Of a DNA stretch of 64,000 nt, positions 34,121-44,596 are shown one piece after another. A program made the position numbers and the translations under genes. The notes under the pieces are model-generated. The model worked only from the letters and a program-made list of their open reading frames with translations. It made no database searches and was not told where the DNA came from. The DNA is from Anaspis maculata (Eukaryota > Arthropoda > Insecta > Coleoptera > Scraptiidae), in assembly GCA_949128115.1 (NCBI GenBank), contig OX421966.1:47861416-47925415 (forward strand), written 5' to 3'. Every line of letters starts with the position of its first letter. The first letter of the stretch is position 1.

Positions 34121-35297
34121 AACTAGCCCAGCGCGTGCGGTGGGCAGAATCTGATAAAATGAAGCAACGGCGACGTAGTTAATTCTTTCTTTGCAATTTG
34201 AACCTCGCATCGGAGCTGTCGCTTAGTTGTGTGCTGTACGTCCACGTTTTGCCTTTCGAGTGGTCTTCGAAATTGTGTTAGTTCGAAGCCAGAAACCACC
34301 TGTTTTGCGGGTTAATTTGGCAAACGTTGGACCATCAGGGTATTGGACCCGAAGAAGGCATTGTTTCGCCGTTTAAAGAAGTACAACAACCACACCTGGC
34401 GCATCAAACGAAACCGTCTGTCACCTGGAGGTAAAGTAAAGACTGATTTGGTTCCTCTTTTTGTCATATTTTCGAGTTGGAGTCGATACTGAGCTGAGTG
34501 AATTGTTGTAGGTTTCTTTCTCTTCGAGTTTTCCGCGGTCAAGTTCCTGACGTTTCTATTTTCCTGTCATCCCGTTTCTAAGCCTGGAGATTTTGCCAGC
34601 AAGCCGTCAACGTCACCTGTCATGGACATCGTCGCATTTACGCGACAGGAAATTTCCCGAGCCCACCTTTTGGTTTGAGTGCAAGATTTTCCAAACCGGC
34701 CGGCAAGTTCTGTCGCACTAGCGTGGGCCACATCTTTACACGACACCGAGTCTAGCCATCACCGCACTCTGGAAGTCTCAGCGTACGACAACTTGTCGAT
34801 CGCGGCCGTCAGAAAGCCGTCACCGTGTTTACAGCTTTGCGTTTTGGTCAAGTAAGCAGCAACCTTTCGCCTATTGTGATGCTTTATTTTCCCTCTATTA
34901 CTTGTGTTATATTAAAATGCGTAAACGATAATCATTTTTCACGTTGATATTTGGCTGAACACTATTCGAGTACCGTTCTAGAAAAAGACGGAAGAAAAAA
35001 TAAATTGACAGTTTTCCGATAGTTTTTAAAAGAAGCCGATAACACTCTCTGGGGTGGCTTATCAATCTAGGTACCTACCGTGCCCTTTTAGTTCCACCTC
35101 GACTTGAATTGTTATCCGGTATTGTTAAAAACCGGACGACAGGTACTTACGCTTTGACTTTAACTTTGTTGTGGCATTATACGACGACATTATACGACAG
35201 CATTATTCGACAATATTATTCGACATATCAACCTCTTTTATTTCCTTTATTGTAAAATTAGCCAACCGGCACCTGTTCATCTTCATTACCTCTTGTA

Positions 35298-35303
35298 AAT
35301 AAA
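35298..35303 (+). terminator. Poly(A) signal of the LTR
   Basis: AATAAA about 95 bases before the LTR 3' end and 1.18 kb after the TATA box, as expected for an R/U5 boundary. Confidence 0.5.
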
Positions 35304-35404
35304 CTTTGTGTTTGAAATCCATTCATTGCTTTGTCTTCAGTGTTGTACTAGTCATTGTTTGGTGCCAAATGTTGTTTTTTTTGGAAATTCGGTCAACAAT
35401 ACTG

Positions 35405-35418
35405 TGGCGCCCCCGACC
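35405..35418 (+). promoter_or_regulatory. Candidate tRNA primer-binding site
   Basis: TGGCGCCCCCGACC begins a few bases after the LTR end. Such TGG-initial sites pair with a tRNA CCA 3' end to prime reverse transcription. Confidence 0.55.
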
Positions 35419-35988
35419 ATCCAAAAGAACCCCGGCCAATCTCCTCTGATCAACTGGCGGGCCGTGTTTCCAAATAAGACAGACCAATGGTAAGTCGCAC
35501 CGAAAAGGCACGAGGCCTTTTTGGCATATAACATTGTATTCAATTGAAATTCCTCAGCTTTGTTCATTGTTTATTTCCATTGAAGTTGAGTTCCATTCTG
35601 CCCCGCAGGTGGGACAGAACGGACCAAAGGTAATTTTGTTTTGTTTTATTTTTTCAAAGTTGATATTTTTTTTTATCGCTACTTTGATATTAATTTTATT
35701 TACAATTATGTTATAAGATTATGCATAATAATTGAGAGCCTTATGTGACTTTTAGTTATAGCTTCACTTCTTCACAGCACTTCAAACGTTAAGTGGGCCG
35801 TTCCGCCCCGCCTTCCCCTACCTACCACCTAGATGCAAAAACAAATACAGGAACTAGTTTTGTAGAAGTTTTTCCTGTGGCACCCTATATGTATATGTGT
35901 CTACCTACCGTATCGTTTCAGTGGTTCAAATCCGCACTGGGCCAGATGGACTTTTTCACGCGTTTCCTAGTACTGGTGCATCTACTAT
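35419..35988. other. Retroelement leader then unassigned sequence
   Basis: Leader-like sequence with a GTAAGT donor near 35490 is followed by AT-rich DNA. Repeated GGACAGAACGG and CCGTTCCGCCCC motifs occur at 35612 and 35797. No ORF is recognised. Confidence 0.4.
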
Positions 35989-37613
35989 TAGTCCAGTCAA
36001 AATAGGTTTTAACCGGAAATAAATTCAGAAGTTGACAAAATTTGGTGGATCGATGCGGAATTTAACGTGGAGTAACAGACTGATATTCCCGAAAATTCCA
36101 AGGCTTGGCTTTTTTTCTAGGGCCAATAAAAGAGCGCCATCCTTGGAAATTTTCGGTTTTTTCTGAATAACTTGTAAACTTTCACTTTTAGAACACGAAG
36201 ACCAGCAAAGCAAATGTAGCCCGTTAAATTCTCAAGAGATCAGTACTAAATTTATTACTCTATGGTCAATAGCCTCTGAGAAACAGCGTCTGCTAAGACG
36301 CAGTGAAAATTACTCAAAATTTATTTCCGGATTTTACGTAACAATTTGCATAATGTCAGTTCAGGGGCTGTAACGTGGACAGCAGATGTGCGGATTTTAT
36401 TGTGTTTTACATTTTTGAAAAGCCAATTCAACCTTTGGTATCACACTTTTGTCTAGAAGTCGCCAACTCCAAAATGGTCCTTTTCCTCGACCTCTGAAAT
36501 TGATACTTGATTGCCCGAAGAATCCCCAAAAATCGATTTTTTTCATAGCATGCCATTTGCCCAATTTTTCAAATAGAGCAAAACCATCCAGGGAATATAT
36601 AAAGAATTGAATACCAAAAAAAAACAACATGTTCCGGAATCTTTTTCCCAGTGATGGTTCCAGAGTTTTATGAGTTGAAAGACTAAAACGCCCTATTTGG
36701 ACAAAAAACTGGGTGGTCCGACACTAACTGCTGAATACTGTACGGATCTTGCATTTGAGGTGTGAGATGTCACTTGGCAGACGTGGAAAGTACATAAGTA
36801 TATTCAATACGTCTGCTAAGTGGCATTTTGCATCATCAAATGCAAGGTCCGTACAGTATTTAGCAGTTAGTGTCCGAACTACCTATCTTTCTTCCAAATA
36901 GATCGTTGTAGTCTTTCAATCCATATAACTCAGGAACCATCACTGGGAAAAAGATCCTGTTACATGTTATTTTTTTGGTATTCAATTCTTCATATATTCC
37001 CTGGATGGTTTTGCCCTACTTAGAAAATTAGGCCAATGACATGGTATGAAAAAAATCGATTTTTGGGGCTTCTTTGGGACATCAAGTATCGATTTCAAAG
37101 GTCGAGGAAAAGGACCATTTTGAAGTTGGCGACTTCTAGACAAAAGTATGATACCAAATGTTAAATTGGCTTTCCAAACACGTAAAACAGATTGAAATCC
37201 GCACATTTGCTGTTCACGTTACAACGCGTGAACTGACACTATGCAAATTGTTACGTAAAATCCGGAAATAATTTTTGAGCAATTTTCACTGCGTTCCGGC
37301 AGACGCTGTATTTCAAAGGCTATTGATCAAAAAGTAATGAGTTTAGTACTGATCTCTTGGGAATTCAACGGGCTACATTTGCCTTGCGAGTATTGGTGTT
37401 CTAAAGGTGATAGTTTACAAGTTATTCAGAAAAAATCGAAAACTTTCAAGGATGGTGCACTTTTATTGGTCCTTAAAAAAAATCCAAGCCTTCGAATGCT
37501 CGGGAATTTCAGTATGTTGTTCTACGTTGAATTCTGCATCGATCCACCAAATTTTGTCAACTTTCGAATTTATTTCCGGTTTGGCCCGATTTTTGCTTAA
37601 TTTGACTGGACTA
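35989..37613. mobile_element. 1.6-kb foldback element with TAGTCCAGTCAAA ends
   Basis: The ends TAGTCCAGTCAAA (35989) and TTTGACTGGACTA (37613) are inverted and the arms match over nearly their full length around about 36801. Mirrored landmarks include TTTTCCTCGACCT at 36480 and its complement at 37095, and the TACTGTACGGA tract at 36737 and 36848. There are no genes: mirrored ORFs such as 36397-36630 and 36982-37206 are arm copies. A terminal fragment of the same family is at 2097-2192. Confidence 0.9.
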
Positions 37614-38174
37614 TATCGTGCGGTGATGCCCCGGGAAAAAATATGGAACGAGAAAACCATCGAAACAAAACGACACTGATAATTCCTTACTGTTTCAAAC
37701 ATGTCTTCGTTGTTATCGTCAATACTGTTATCGTTACTGGAAAACCCCCTACAGAAAAACCTGCTAATAACCTAGTAGTTGATGCAGGACAAAAGAAAAA
37801 GTGTATTTTGACGAATACAGCTTCATCGTAAGAAAAAATTTATAATGGGGGGGTTAGCGGAATGGTCTGTGCATTTTGTGATCAAAGCATGAAATCATTT
37901 GGCATACTTTTTCAGAAGACCCTCCTTTGCAATTCCAGATGTGGCGCCACACAAGATTTTGCGCCAAAGACACTGTATTGCGGTTAATATACCTGCTAGG
38001 GGTAAATTCTGCAAAAATGGTTCCTGGCCGGTCTCTGGTACCGCAGTCGGTATTTTTTAGTTCTTCCAAGTTAAAACTACATGTAGAAATGAGTGAGGAG
38101 CACATTTTCACAAGCGAAGTTCCAAATGCTGCCTTTATACGTTGTTTTAATACATTTTAAGGCCAACTTTGTTT
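37614..38174. other. No gene seen
   Basis: No recognisable coding sequence or repeat with a second copy in the window. Confidence 0.35.
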
Positions 38175-38405
38175 CAGTACAGGAAACATGGTAAAAAAAT
38201 TGCCAAAACCTCGGCAAAGATATGAACGTCCTGAAAATTTGATATTCTGTCCAAAATTATGTGCCCTACTACATATATAAAATTGCCAAAAATCGCACGC
38301 CAAGGTCTCGAGTTATTGGAGGGGGGGTAAAAAATTGCAACTAAAAATGAAAGGTATAGAGCCCGATGGAGCCCGTCAATCCAATGGATGCAAATACGTT
38401 AATAT
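38175..38405 (+). repeat. Partial copy of the 2287-3940 foldback arm
   Basis: Shares CAGTACAGGAAA, AACCTCGG, GACGTCCTG-like sequence, TTGATATTCTG, the GGAGGGGGGGTAAAAAATTGC tract and CCAATGGATGCAAATAC with that element in the same order. Similarity ends near 38405, after which a GGGGGTGAAAAAG-type tract follows. Confidence 0.8.
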
Positions 38406-39017
38406 CCAGGGGGGTGAAAAAGAGGGGGAAAAGGGGGAAAGTACCCCCTATTATCTTCGCCCCTGAAAATGTTTGATGCAATGCGTTATCATTGTTCGAT
38501 AGAGACCTATTTTAGTGAACTTTAGTTCAAATTTGGATGAAATCGGCTCAACGGTTCAAAAGATATGCAGAAAAAACTGTTTCAAAAAACCAACTTTGAA
38601 GGCCTGTATCTCCGTTATAACGTTTGCGAGAGTATTTTTATCAAGGAAGTCCCCTTATTTTACAATTTTCTACATACCTGTAAATTTTGTTGCATTAATT
38701 TCGGGACACCTGTATAGAAATAAAAATCATCTGCCCACAGGCTGAGAGGGTGTATTCAGTCACTAGTGGTCACTAGTGTTCAACACTTTACATACCTACG
38801 TACAGTGTGCTACTCTATGATTGTATTAGTTTTGTTCTGTTTTCAATCAGCCTATAGATTTTTTCATTCAATCTTTGAAAATTGAAGAAAAACCAAGGTG
38901 GATTTTTATCATTAGTTGTTGTAGTTACAAAAATGAAAGGAGGGGGGGCGCCCAAAATGAATCAGCCTAGGGCGCCACTGCTTTCTAATCCGTCACTGTC
39001 ATACATCCGACATACAC

Positions 39018-39168
39018 TTTAGCTGCATTCCTTTTACACGAAATCTCAGATAATCTCACCTCAGTTAGAGAGAGAAAAAGCGAGAATTGCATAGGAGGGA
39101 GAGAGACACAACTAGCAATAATTGAAGTGAGAATTCTCAGTTCAGATGATAAAAGGAACGCAGCTTTT
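39018..39168. mobile_element. 150-bp imperfect foldback
   Basis: TTTAGCTGCATTCCTTTTA at the left mirrors TAAAAGGAACGCAGCTTTT at the right, with CTCAG/CTGAG motifs further in. The loop is rich in GAGAGA. Confidence 0.6.
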
Positions 39169-39235
39169 GTCGCTATATTTTTGTTCGGAAAAGTCCTAGT
39201 TCTGCATTTTTGCAACGTGAACGGGTGATAAATAT

Positions 39236-39664
39236 TGTTACGGTATTCGGGTTCACCTATTTCGAAGTTCAACGCGCTGATTTATTCACCACTACCGATA
39301 CAACTAAATAACGCACACAATTGTTAATCGCTTAGAAATTCACAATATTGCTTGAGATGTTATCGCCACGGTCGCTCGATTCCAACTCTGATGCCAGGTC
39401 GAGTTCCTCTCTTATAGTGGCATCGAAGGCTCTGGATGCTTCCTGTTTGATCGTTGGAGTTTCTAGCACACAAGGATTTTTCTGGTATCTGCGTCGAGAT
39501 GGATGCCAGAGCCGAATGGAATATACGCGTACCTTATACGGCACCTCCACCAGAAGTCTCGACGTGTCGTGACCTACCGCTGCAGTCTCTCGATGCTTCC
39601 CGAATGCAAAGCGGAAATCTAGATTTCTCTGGAAAGAGCCGGGATGGTCGCGAGCTTCGTAACA
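39236..39664 (-). mobile_element. Solo LTR with 4-bp target duplication ATAT
   Basis: The 429-bp unit has TGTTAC...GTAACA ends and is flanked by ATAT on both sides (39232-39235, 39665-39668). Read on the minus strand it shares the GGAGGTGCCG core and the ACCGTAACA end with the LTR at 7333-7753, and has an AATAAA near its 3' end. It is a diverged member of the same LTR group. Confidence 0.75.
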
Positions 39665-39668
39665 ATAT

Positions 39669-40590
39669 CAACGTCAATTTCTTACAGCAATATTTATTAA
39701 CAATGATTATTAGACACAACATAGTTGGGTGACATCTCGGGTGACATAATAATGTAGCAGTTGTTGTTTTCTTCCATATAGTATTGCTTCCAACGACTTA
39801 TCGTAAGTCGTAAGATCGTAAGATTTATACCTCGTAAGTGTGAAAACTTCTTTTGGAGCTCCTTTGGAGTATTTGTGTCAAAGATTCGAAGAATCAGAGG
39901 AAACGTTGAAGCGCCAATGTGCTACAAGGTGGGTAGCTCGATTAAATATACATTGAAAAAATTACCAATTACCAGACCAGTAACAAGAATATAATGAGGC
40001 TGATGAAATATTTAATCGCTGATCGAGAAACTAAATATAATGTATTTTATCTACGACGCCTACTAAATGTAGCACTTTTAACGTTAGCTTGCCGTGTTAG
40101 AAACTTCAAATTATCTCGGAGCGTTAAATAATATATGTCATCAACGTCAATTTTAGCACGGCGTTAAATAATAAAATCACCAGAATATAGTTACTTTTTT
40201 ATTTGTCACTAAAATTGTATCTGACACTTTGACATTTCGATAGCCTAAAATAACGGAAATTTTGCGCTGTGTGTATTACTTCTTGAGGACTGAACACAAA
40301 AACACAGGCGGGCGGTGGACGCAATAATAAAAGCGGGATAACGGAGGCGTTTGAGAGCAGAACATGAAAATTTGAAACGGAAGGGCGATGAGTCAAAGCC
40401 GGCAGCCATAAATTTTCTGATACAAAGACACCCACTAACTAGGTAAAACCAAAAGTAAGCAGATTACCTAGCAGTCAATGCAACCCTGATGAGGTGACAC
40501 CACGCACGACGCTATTACCCGTCATGCTCATTCTTAAAAAAAATGCATCTCTTTCAAATTTCTAAAGAACTGCGCGTAGATGAAACATTG
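39669..40590. other. No gene seen
   Basis: Repeated TAAATAATA/GCGTTAAATAAT motifs occur at 40110-40170. Nothing coding was recognised. Confidence 0.35.
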
Positions 40591-40707
40591 TATGATGTAC
40601 ATGTTGAAAGTGTTTTATTTTGTTCGCGGGGTTGCTCCACTCGCTGACGCTCGCAAAATTTGTCCCCGCTCACAAAATAATCTCTCACTTTCAACACTTA
40701 CATCATA
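40591..40707. repeat. Hairpin repeat, copy 1
   Basis: The outer stem TATGATGTA...TACATCATA and the inner stem TTTTGTTCGCGGGGTTGC...GTCCCCGCTCACAAAATAA form a long hairpin. The second copy at 50858-50988 has compensating-looking differences in the stem. Confidence 0.75.
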
Positions 40708-40911
40708 AATAGCCATTTTTTTGTCTGACCAGTGGCCGTTGATTGCGATGATTGACCATGACCAGTGGTTCCGAATCGTTCTGAATACAATGTCGACTTG
40801 GTAGTTGGAGCAATGGCAATGTATGATCATTCCAGTCCAGGTACAGGTCAGTGCTCCCATCCCATAATTCCCATAGCATCACTTTTGCTAGTCAACCAGC
40901 TAGGTTATATC

Positions 40912-41110
40912 TCGTTCATTTTCTATTACCAGTAAGTAGAATGACTTTTTGGAGCAAAAATAAACTGACAAGCTGGGGGCTACGGCTACGGATAAGTTTT
41001 GGAGCGAAGTTATCAGTGGCCATCAGCCGTATCCTCCCAGCACTCCAGCTTGTCACCTAATTTTTGCTCTAGAAAGTCATTCTACTAAAAATAAAAAGTG
41101 AACAGGATAA
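40912..41110. mobile_element. Foldback MITE, second copy of the 24183-24405 family
   Basis: AGTAGAATGACTTTTTGGAGC and GACAAGCTGG at the left mirror CCAGCTTGTCAC and GAAAGTCATTCTACT at the right. The right end AAAAATAAAAAGTGAACAGG corresponds to the left end of the other copy. Confidence 0.8.
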
Positions 41111-41649
41111 AATATTTATATTTTTTTCTCATGCATTTGCTGGTGTGCACAAACAATAGACATACAACAAACATATAGGTATATGTACATAATTATAGTG
41201 GTTGTGTGTAATGTATCGCCTGATTATTATGCATTCCATTATTTTCGCTCATCACAATCGATTACCACCAAATTGTATGTTTGCTTGTGAACTTATAAAC
41301 TGTATATTTTGCTGTAATAACCTACCTGATGCATCAGTTCAATTATTGAGGGAGAGGGCAGGGCTAGGTTTCAATTTGACAACACTAATTTTATTTATAT
41401 TGAGTTTCAAGCGTTGAATGCGTTCTTGTAGACTTGTAGTTTAATTTTCAAAACAACTTTCTCGGAGTTTCGATGTTTTGAAAAGATTGATAAGATTCAA
41501 CACAAAGATCAGGCTTGTATTTTTTCTTTGTCCATTTGATGCACAATGTTTACAACGACGCCTTCTTTGTCTATTTAGAGACGGACTAACTAAACGGAAC
41601 TTTCTGAGGATAATGTACCTGATCTGATTTTGATTCCTGGTGCTGGTGT
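41111..41649. other. No gene seen
   Basis: AT-rich sequence without recognised coding content. Confidence 0.35.
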
Positions 41650-41950
41650 CTTGGGGGGCGATAACTCTTCCAAAATTTGCATTCTGGAGTCATACAATGA
41701 AATTTGGGATTGCTCAAATTTTTTGTAGAGAAAATGGGCATTCAAAAGCAATGATTGGAGTACCGTGGATGCCCAACTTCTTGTACCAGCAGAGACTTTT
41801 TCTGGAGGCATGATAGTAGGACATCATCATGGTCCTGATGATCAAACCCACCCATGTGTTTATTATGATTGTATATTTCTTTTGGTTTGGTTTTGTTCTG
41901 GCGCTAGCTTGTTCACGTTATCTTCCATTTCATCAGGAAAGTCTGTAGTG
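41650..41950 (-). pseudogene. piggyBac-type transposase C-terminal remnant
   Basis: On the minus strand, segments in different frames spell the end of a DDE_Tnp_1_7 domain in family order: WVG/GGFDHQD (the third catalytic Asp region), MSYYHASRKSLCWYKKLG (the RKS-WYKK motif), then LLLNAHFLYKKF and SLYDSRMQILEELSPP. At least two frameshifts separate them. It is unlike the intact copy at 18.8 kb in these motifs and resembles the PGBD4-like branch, so it is a separate, older lineage (inference). Confidence 0.6.
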
Positions 41951-42169
41951 ATAAAGCAAACATCCCTTTTATCCCTTCATTTGCCAACCATAACACCCTG
42001 TGCATAACCGCCTATCAACCGCCATCGCCAATGGTGGAGCTCTTCTTGAGAAGTGGCTCCATTGTCCAAGCTGTTCCTTTATTATTCAGATATCCTATAA
42101 TGTGCTAATAAATGGCTGAAAGTGACGTCATTAAAAAAAAGGAAAAAGATTATTGCATAAATATTTGCA

Positions 42170-42403
42170 ATATTATTCCTTTTTTATTGCGACCATTTGC
42201 AAAATCGGAAGGACGATTTCCATGTAGGTCAGGCACGTCATCCAAGTCATATGGAATGTCCTCCCCATATTCATAGCCCTCATGCAAAACAATAAAGTTA
42301 TGGAGGACACAACAGGCTGCAATCACTATTATATGGATATCTTAATCGCCGAAACTTATTCTTCAAAAATGCAAGTGCCCTTCCAATCATACCTGTGATA
42401 GTT
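42170..42403 (-). pseudogene. PIF/Harbinger transposase C-terminal remnant
   Basis: Minus-strand translation gives ITGMIGRALAFLKNKFRRLRY, then a frame change, then IVIAACCVLHNFIVLHEGYE and EDIPYDLDDVPDLHGNRPSD. The ACCVLHNF motif and acidic tail are characteristic of the end of DDE_Tnp_4 transposases. It represents a different Harbinger subfamily from the 1.3- and 7.0-kb remnants, whose tails lack ACCVLHNF. Only about 75 codons remain and no terminal repeats are visible. Confidence 0.7.
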
Positions 42404-42475
42404 AAGTGTATAGAATAAATCTTGTCTGGAAGATAAGGAAAACAAGCGAATATGCCTCATGGGCATGAGGCTCAG

Positions 42476-43379
42476 TAGCGCACTTCCTTTTTGTAGGATT
42501 AGTGAACGCAAGATGTTAATTAGGGTTCTACCGTTATTTGGGCAGTAATTTCAATATGGCGGCCAAAATAACGTCAGATTCATGAAATTTGGCTTGAAAA
42601 TCAAAATGATCGTACTATAGACAAAAGTGAGTTCCAAGTTTCATGAAAATCGTTCCACTAATAAGAGATTTCAATATGGCGGCCAAGATGGCGGCAGAAT
42701 GTTGGAATTTGGCTGGAGAATAAGAATGATCATACGAAACAAAGGTAGGTCTCAAACTCCATGAAAATCGTTAAGTGATAAGAAATTTCAATATGGCGGC
42801 CAAGATGGCAGCAGAGCATCATTTGTTCAAAATCGGATGTATTTTTATGAAGTTCACATCGCCTGTGAATTTCACTCAAATCGGACCACTTTCAGAGAAA
42901 TTCAAAATGGCGGATCAAAGATGGCGGCCAAGTGACGAAAATCATTGGTCAACTTTATATAATGTTCACGTACGCATTCGATTGGCGTTCGCACCACATC
43001 GATATCTCTTTTTGTTGAGCATAATTCTCCTAGTTCTATCACTTCGAAACATGTTCAATATTGAGAATAAAAGATGGCGGCGGGACATCAATTGTCGAAA
43101 ATTGGATAGATCTTGATGTGGTTTACATTGCCTGCAAATTTCATTCCAATCGGATCACTTTTAGAGAAATTCAAAATGGCGGATCAAAGATGGCGGCAGA
43201 ATAACAAAAAACTAAAAGTCAACTTGACATCCTGAACATATGTACTATTGATCAGCGTTTATACCACATCGATATCTTTGTTCCCCGAGGAGTTATCCCG
43301 GGTACGGACGGACGGACGGACAGACGCACAAAGTGAAGCTAAAAGCGCCTTTTTCCCATTTTTTGGGAAAGTGCGCTAA
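42476..43379 (+). mobile_element. Helentron/HINE-like non-autonomous element
   Basis: Subterminal inverted sequence TAGCGCACTTCC at the left matches GGGAAAGTGCGCTA at the right. Inside are tandem units of about 114-120 bp starting TCAATATGGCGGCC (42551, 42671, 42788, then TCAAAATGGCGG at 42902 and 43171), then a GGAC microsatellite at 43306-43322, then a terminal hairpin (AGCGCCTTTTTCCC/GGGAAAGTGCGCT) ending CTAA. Subterminal inverted repeats, internal tandem repeats, microsatellite and 3' hairpin are the published layout of Helentron-associated elements. The class assignment is inference. A relative is at 47711-48408. Confidence 0.6.
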
Positions 43380-43967
43380 AAAGGAGGTCAAGAAGATCTC
43401 GCAGAACGTCACTCACTCCAAGAGGATCCCACAGAAGACCACCCACATCAATAGGAACTCATACGATAGCGTGGAGCCACTACAGCTGATGAGAGAAGGA
43501 GGAATGTGGAGATCGGCAAGTGATAAATGTTCGTTATTGTTAGGATCATCATTAGTTGTTTCCAATCTTGCAGTTACCTGTATTGTTGTTATTACGTAAT
43601 ACGTATAGCGTCAGAACGCAAAAATAGTAGTAAATTAGTTGTTAAGGAGATATCGTTGTGTTCGAATGCCGGTTAGAACTGGAATACTGGGAAATACTGG
43701 GACTCTGCAATTACATATTCATGTTGTTATTATTTGGGTTAGCACAATAATTACTACCATGTTTTCCGTGTTTCACATCTATGTTACATTATTTTCATGT
43801 GAAATGTGAGGTTGAAAATGTATAATGTACATATGTATATATGTATAACAATGTATAATGGCTTTAATAATAAAATAAACAAACTACAGTCAAATCTAGC
43901 ATTATGCACATGAAAGAGCATGTAGGTACAACGCTGCCGATCTGTGCTCATTTTTAGTAGTAATTTG
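43380..43967. other. No gene seen
   Basis: No recognised coding sequence between the HINE-like element and the receptor last exon. Confidence 0.35.
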
Positions 43968-44135
43968 CTACTGGTAAAGTCCAGTAACAAACCAATCGTT
44001 GTCTTCAGGTCCAACATTTTTCATATGTAGTAAAAATGCAGAAATAGAATAGTCTGTTTTCAACATCTGAAACAGTCACAATAAAATAAACACTAACGCT
44101 CGGTAGTACGGTTGCTCTCTTAAATTTGATTATCG

Positions 44136-44596
44136 TCATAAATTTTGATTCGCGTTCCTATTAGTCCGAAGGTTAGTGACCAAAAATAAAATGAACCTTA
44201 CAGTTAGTGACAAAAGCACAAAAGATGATAGGCTGACACAACTGACCGTGCTCTTTCGATTGAGAAGAAGCGCCTCACGAATTTTGTTCTCGGGAGGCAG
44301 GGGCGCCTCGAAATTTGGAAGTATACCACTTTCAAATAGTCTAGTATCGTTATACCCAATGAATAGAAAAGATATGACTATCATTAACCTTAACAGCATC
44401 AGTTGCCATGGTTCTTCATGGTTAAAAAAATTAAAGTATTTCAGTATTTGGCTTTGTTGCCGTTTTCCACATTTTCGCATCAGCTCAATCCCTTTATGAA
44501 GTCGAAATCGCAATAGTCCTATTTCGAGAGTTAACATGCGGAACCACACGTGAAAATCATGCAGACGAATGTTCATCAAGGGTAGTAAAATACGCA
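44136..44596 (-). other. Unassigned open frame beside the broken receptor
   Basis: The part of a 197-codon ORF that lies outside the hAT end has hydrophobic stretches (LRLMIVISFLFIGY; FVLLSLTVRFILFLV) and could be membrane protein coding, but I cannot align it to receptor exons 3-5. It stops 70 bases upstream of the receptor last exon. Confidence 0.25.

Larger units (their letters stand above)
33701..35398 (+). mobile_element. Long terminal repeat (about 1.7 kb) of an LTR retroelement, 5' copy only
   Basis: The interval begins TGTTGG and ends TCAACA (short inverted ends). It contains a CCAAT box and TATA box at 34101-34118 and an AATAAA at 35298, and is followed six bases later by TGGCGCCCCCGACC, a typical primer-binding-site sequence. 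A splice-donor-like ATGGTAAGTC lies at about 35488. No gag, pol or second LTR follows: a foldback element starts at 35989. It is a truncated element, or one whose body lies elsewhere. The exact 5' boundary is less certain than the 3' one. Confidence 0.6.

Noticed and set aside
36397..37206. Mirrored ORFs as genes
   Set aside because: Same reason: arm copies of the 35989-37613 foldback.
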